Shown here one piece after another: positions 61,397 to 64,000 of a DNA stretch of 64,000 nucleotides. Each line of letters opens with the position of its first letter. The stretch's first letter is position 1. This stretch comes from Microbulbifer thermotolerans (GTDB taxonomy: Bacteria > Pseudomonadota > Gammaproteobacteria > Pseudomonadales > Cellvibrionaceae). The notes under the pieces were generated by a model. That model was given only the letters and a program-made list of their open reading frames with translations. It did no database searches and was not told where the DNA came from. The position numbers were made by a program, and so were the translations under genes. Where the stretch lies: the NCBI RefSeq assembly GCF_900112305.1, contig NZ_FOKT01000005.1, positions 362,546 through 426,545 of the forward strand, in the 5' to 3' direction.

Positions 61397-61459
61397 ATGT
61401 CTAGATCTCTATTTCTCTGCACCGGGCTTGTAGTGGTCATGGCTGCAACGCAGCCTTGA
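61397..61459 (+). pseudogene. Truncated signal-peptide-like gene start
   Basis: A good ribosome-binding site (GAGGAG) precedes an ATG coding MSRSLFLCTGLVVVMAATQP and then a stop. This is a plausible start of a secreted protein cut short. The following 250 bp have no continuing frame of interest, so the gene appears broken or replaced. The remainder of 61260-61756 is otherwise empty. Confidence 0.4.
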
Positions 61460-61756
61460 ACGGAACGCTGCGGAACTGTTTAAGCCGGAAGACGAAATTG
61501 CCGGGTGTCCAGTTTTTAGCAAAATTTTGTTCGTTCGTATGGTTTCGCGCAGCAGTACATTGCCGTCCCAAAAATGTCGATGCGTTTATTACCATCGATT
61601 TTGTATTGAATAGCCAGTCTGATGAGAATGCACAAGGGGCAAGCCTTATTCTATGCGTATCTGTGTGATTGTTTTTCTGGTGCAAATTTTTTGGACGCAT
61701 TTTAAACATTTAATTAAATAAAAAGCGTATTAGGCTGCAAATTGTATTGAAATAAC

Positions 61757-62143
61757 TTACAGTTCTATTTCCTCGCTTTTACCATGCTCTGGTCTTGTTT
61801 TTATAAAATTCATCCAAGAGATAAGAGCGATTCTAAGCTGTTCTAATGTAATTTCTTCAAAATAATCCTCTTCAAATAAAGAATAGATTTTTGCACCATT
61901 AATAGTTATCAATGCTCCCCAAGCCTCCCTGTCCCAACTAGCAGATTTAGCCTTACCATTAACGACTGAGTCTATTTTTTCAATACCCTTCTGAATCCAA
62001 GGAATAGATTGGATATAAGGGATTCCTCCGTCGTCCATTAGAAGGCAAGATAAAATACTTATATCATCTTTATTAAGATTGTCCGATGTACAATATGGAA
62101 AAACAAACTCTTCCGATATTTTCCATGAAAACATAATCTTCAT
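61757..62143 (-). CDS. Hypothetical protein, candidate orphan immunity protein
   Basis: A 128-residue acidic cytoplasmic protein, AT-rich in codon use: FSWKISEEFVFPYCTSDNLN, then SILSCLLMDDGGIPYIQSIP, SWDREAWGALITINGAKIYS and LFEEDYFEEITLEQLRIALI. No family is recognised with certainty. Size, acidity and base composition, and its position between Rhs fragments on the same strand as the Rhs gene to the right, resemble immunity genes left behind when toxin tails are exchanged. That role is inferred. Confidence 0.55.
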   Translation of the reverse strand: MKIMFSWKISEEFVFPYCTSDNLNKDDISILSCLLMDDGGIPYIQSIPWIQKGIEKIDSVVNGKAKSASWDREAWGALITINGAKIYSLFEEDYFEEITLEQLRIALISWMNFIKTRPEHGKSEEIEL

Positions 62144-62260
62144 GTTTTAATCCTAAAAATCAGTTTATGGACGCCCTTAAAACAAAAAAGCTTTAGATGC
62201 CAGCCATATTGCAACATTTTTTTATTTACAGAAATACTGTTTATCCATACAGAAAATTGA

Positions 62261-62569
62261 ATGGCCAAAATAGGAGGCCTGCACAAATCCCTGATTTCTC
62301 GCGAAGCTAATCCTTACTACCATTGCGTATCCCGCTGCGTGCGCCACGCTTTCCTGTGTGACCGAGGTGAGCGACTGCCGCCGATTCTAGAACGGCTGCA
62401 GATCGACCCCAGGCACTGGCTCTACCTGAACCGTAACGTCGAAAGCCGCTTCAAGCCTCTGATTGGTGCTACTTACTCAGTGCGCAACGTCTGCAAGCGA
62501 TTTGCAAAGCTCTGGGTTCACGGTATCCGTGATTGCACACGCTATTTCTCTTCTCCACTTATTACTTGA
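62261..62569 (+). pseudogene. Internally deleted REP-associated (IS200-like) transposase
   Basis: The N-terminal part (REANPYYHCVSRCVRHAFLCD) and the C-terminal part (ILERLQIDPRHWLYLNRNVE, SVRNVCKRFAKLWVHGI) of a REP-type tyrosine transposase are fused in frame. The whole catalytic centre, including the HUH motif and Tyr, is missing. The 102 residues compare with about 300 for intact members. It lies beside three copies of a short repeat that may be its substrate. Confidence 0.75.
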
Positions 62570-62628
62570 AACCAAGACTATTTCTAAATAAGGATCTTCA
62601 GTGTAGTTGTTATATTCCCTTATCGGGG

Positions 62629-62936
62629 GCGGTGACGGCGTGGCTGTAGGCGTAGCGGGTGGTGGGGACTTTTCGATTACAGTTTTATGGGGGCCCGAAA
62701 TGTACACCTTTGCCGTCCTGGTCCCAGTCGAATTGGTAGCTGTAGGTGGGCTGGCTGTCGATGGGGGCGCCCCATTGGCGCAGGCAGCGGGCGCTGGGGC
62801 TTTTCGATTACATTTTATGGGTGTCCCGAAATGCGTTCAGTTGCCGAAGGCGTCGTAGTGGTGGGTGATTTTGGCCTGGCCTTGCCGGTCGGCGATGAGG
62901 CTAAGGAGGGTATTCTATTTTATGGGTGTCCAGAAA
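62629..62936 (-). pseudogene. Scattered Rhs-core fragments
   Basis: On the reverse strand three short coding traces follow one another without a common frame: SLIADRQGQAKITHHYDAFG (ending in a stop at 62837), DSQPTYSYQFDWDQDGKG, and RYAYSHAVTAPDKG. They look like pieces of Rhs/YD-repeat core. Each is bordered by a copy of the repeat ATTTCGGGACACCCATAAAA. Confidence 0.5.
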
Positions 62937-62937
62937 T
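62671..62937. repeat. Three copies of a short REP-like repeat
   Basis: The unit TTCGATTACA.TTTTATGGG.G.CCCGAAATG occurs at 62671-62702, 62802-62833 and, more degenerate, 62911-62937, all in the same orientation. Spacing is about 110-130 bp with an Rhs-core fragment in each interval. Confidence 0.65.
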
Positions 62938-63020
62938 ACTGCAGCTGGCGATCCACTTCCCCGAGCGCTTGGAGAAATACATCAGTCTGTGAGGCTATTT
63001 GGCTGACACAGAATTTTGAA

Positions 63021-63083
63021 CACCCTCACACCCTCACACCCTCACACCCTCACACCCTCACACCCTCACACCCTCACACCCTC
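63021..63083. repeat. 8-bp tandem repeat
   Basis: The unit CACCCTCA is repeated almost eight times without interruption, just downstream of the immunity gene on its strand. It is too short and has no spacers, so it is not a CRISPR. Such repeats can change copy number by slippage. Confidence 0.95.
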
Positions 63084-63085
63084 GC

Positions 63086-63391
63086 TTAATTTTTAATTCT
63101 TGATAATTTGTCCCTTAGGCATATGGGGCAAACCGGTTTTAGTTCTAGAGATAGCTCAAATGCTTTTTCTTCGGAAGTTATTACTTGTCTAAGGTCGAAA
63201 TCTATATGCTGTTGTACTTCATTAATAAAGTCATCATCTACGTAAAAGTGATAGAATTTTCCAGTTTTGTCTTGGTAAGTTATTTTTTTTATATTAATTT
63301 CTTTTTCTTTTCCTAAAACAAAGTCTAATACTTTTTCAGAGACTAGGCTGGCTATATTGCCTCCGTGAGTGGAACATTTTATGTACGCCAT
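63086..63391 (-). CDS. Candidate immunity protein of the Rhs toxin
   Basis: A 101-residue protein starting immediately after the Rhs stop codon (TAAATG), so certainly co-expressed with it. It has an N-terminal Cys/His segment (KCSTHGGNIASLVSEK), a charged middle (YHFYVDDDFINEVQQHIDFD) and a C-terminal cysteine pair (CPICLRDK). No family is recognised. By position it should bind and neutralise the toxin tail encoded upstream. Confidence 0.7.
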   Translation of the reverse strand: MAYIKCSTHGGNIASLVSEKVLDFVLGKEKEINIKKITYQDKTGKFYHFYVDDDFINEVQQHIDFDLRQVITSEEKAFELSLELKPVCPICLRDKLSRIKN

Positions 63392-64000
63392 TTAAAAACC
63401 TGCTTTTTTCAAAAATTTAAGCTCTCCAAGAGCGGAATTTGGGACATCTATTCCTCCCTTTCTTAAGACCTCACAAACATGTGTTACACAGCTGTTCTGC
63501 TTTCGGTCGTATTCGCCAAGCTCCTTCCATTCTATATTCTGTTGGTACTCTTGGGCTTTCATTGCGTTGGGTAATTCGAATATATTCGAATGTGCGATTG
63601 GTTGAGAAGGGGGGTAATCGTTCACGCTAACAATTGTTGTGGTGCTGTGATCTTCTGCCGTTATAACTTGGTGTGTGTGTAATACTTTCCCATTATGAGA
63701 TACTTCTACACTATAGTGTCCGAAAGGGTTCTCTTCTGTTGGAGTATATTTGTATATTGTTGCCTTTCCTTTTGGGCAATCTCCTGGTTTTGCAGTCAGG
63801 CCCCAAGGGTCGATCCACTTCAACGGGTTGGGTACATATAAATAGCAATTATGTCCTCCCAGTAACCCAATCGGGTCCTGCTGCGTAAAGGCCCCAACCT
63901 CCGGATCATAATACCTGAACCGGTTGTAGTGCAGCCCCGTTTCTTCGTCGTAGTACTGTCCCTGGAACCGGATCGGTTGTTCGATGCGGTTGCAGTGTTT
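63392..64000 (-). CDS. Rhs family protein, C-terminal part with a Cys/His toxin-like tail (partial)
   Basis: The 202 visible residues begin outside the window. The end of the Rhs core is clear: [39 protein letters not shown], and the boundary motif [11 protein letters not shown]. After it comes a variable tail of about 140 residues with [15 protein letters not shown] and, 80 or so residues later, [16 protein letters not shown]. The His-then-Cys order resembles permuted papain-like (NlpC/P60, LRAT-like) folds, suggesting a peptidase, amidase or acyltransferase toxin; this is tentative. Rhs proteins deliver such tails to competitors, usually by type VI secretion. Confidence 0.8.
   Translation of the reverse strand, partial: KHCNRIEQPIRFQGQYYDEETGLHYNRFRYYDPEVGAFTQQDPIGLLGGHNCYLYVPNPLKWIDPWGLTAKPGDCPKGKATIYKYTPTEENPFGHYSVEVSHNGKVLHTHQVITAEDHSTTTIVSVNDYPPSQPIAHSNIFELPNAMKAQEYQQNIEWKELGEYDRKQNSCVTHVCEVLRKGGIDVPNSALGELKFLKKAGF

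Noticed and set aside
63021..63083. Possible CRISPR array
   Set aside because: The 8-bp units are contiguous with no spacers; it is a simple tandem repeat and no cas genes are near.

Overview
The window is typical of a marine gammaproteobacterium, most likely of the Cellvibrio/Microbulbifer/Saccharophagus group. This is inferred from GC-rich housekeeping DNA, a secreted multidomain protein with a long polyserine linker, a gltX followed by tRNA-Ala, and a flagellar system of gammaproteobacterial type. No species can be named from sequence alone.

Positions 1 to about 42.6 kb hold an almost complete flagellar regulon. In order: the end of flhB with flhA and fliA; a reverse-strand TonB-like/TraF-like pair and an EAL-HDOD signalling gene; flgN-flgM-flgA (reverse) diverging from flgBCDEFGHIJ and flgKL; the reverse-strand export and switch operon fliR-Q-P-O-N-M-L, fliK, fliJ-I-H-G-F; fliE (forward); flaG (reverse); a three-gene block (sulfotransferase, acetyltransferase, large TPR glycosyltransferase) likely to decorate flagellin; flagellin fliC; then fliD-fliS-fliT with a second FliK-like gene and a stand-alone FlhB C-terminal domain; and finally the master regulator flhDC. 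The hierarchy can be read in the DNA. flhDC lies behind a long leader that begins with two CRP-like sites. A shared motif precedes flgB and fliF. Sigma-28 promoters precede flgM, flgK, flaG, fliC and fliD. flhF and flhG, which usually sit between flhA and fliA in polar flagellates, are absent there, which fits a FlhDC-controlled and perhaps non-polar flagellation. Stator and chemotaxis genes are not in the window.

From 42.8 to 49.3 kb there is a chaperone-usher pilus locus resembling the alpha (CS1/CFA-like) class: a minimal pilin-like protein and a chaperone on the forward strand, converging on a reverse-strand operon of major pilin, usher and two large pilin-domain (tip/adhesin-like) proteins. 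A hairpin-plus-T-run lies between the pilin and usher genes.

Then come gltX, tRNA-Ala(GGC) and a strong terminator. Beyond these the window becomes accessory and patchy: a KpsM-like fragment; an AT-rich subtilisin-like protease gene flanked by imperfect direct repeats; an ArsP-like permease with an ArsR-type regulator and a candidate operator; endonuclease V; a frameshifted polymorphic-toxin tail next to an intact putative immunity gene; a discoidin-polyserine-dihaem oxidoreductase protein; an orphan immunity-like gene; an internally deleted REP-type transposase; fragments of Rhs core punctuated by three copies of a short repeat; an 8-bp tandem repeat; and, at the right edge, the C-terminus of an Rhs protein with a Cys/His-containing toxin-like tail and its adjacent candidate immunity gene.

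Two copies of a roughly 190-215 bp element with terminal inverted repeats lie in the flagellar region. Their internal stem differs in sequence between copies but stays base-paired, which makes the element a good candidate for a structured mobile repeat.
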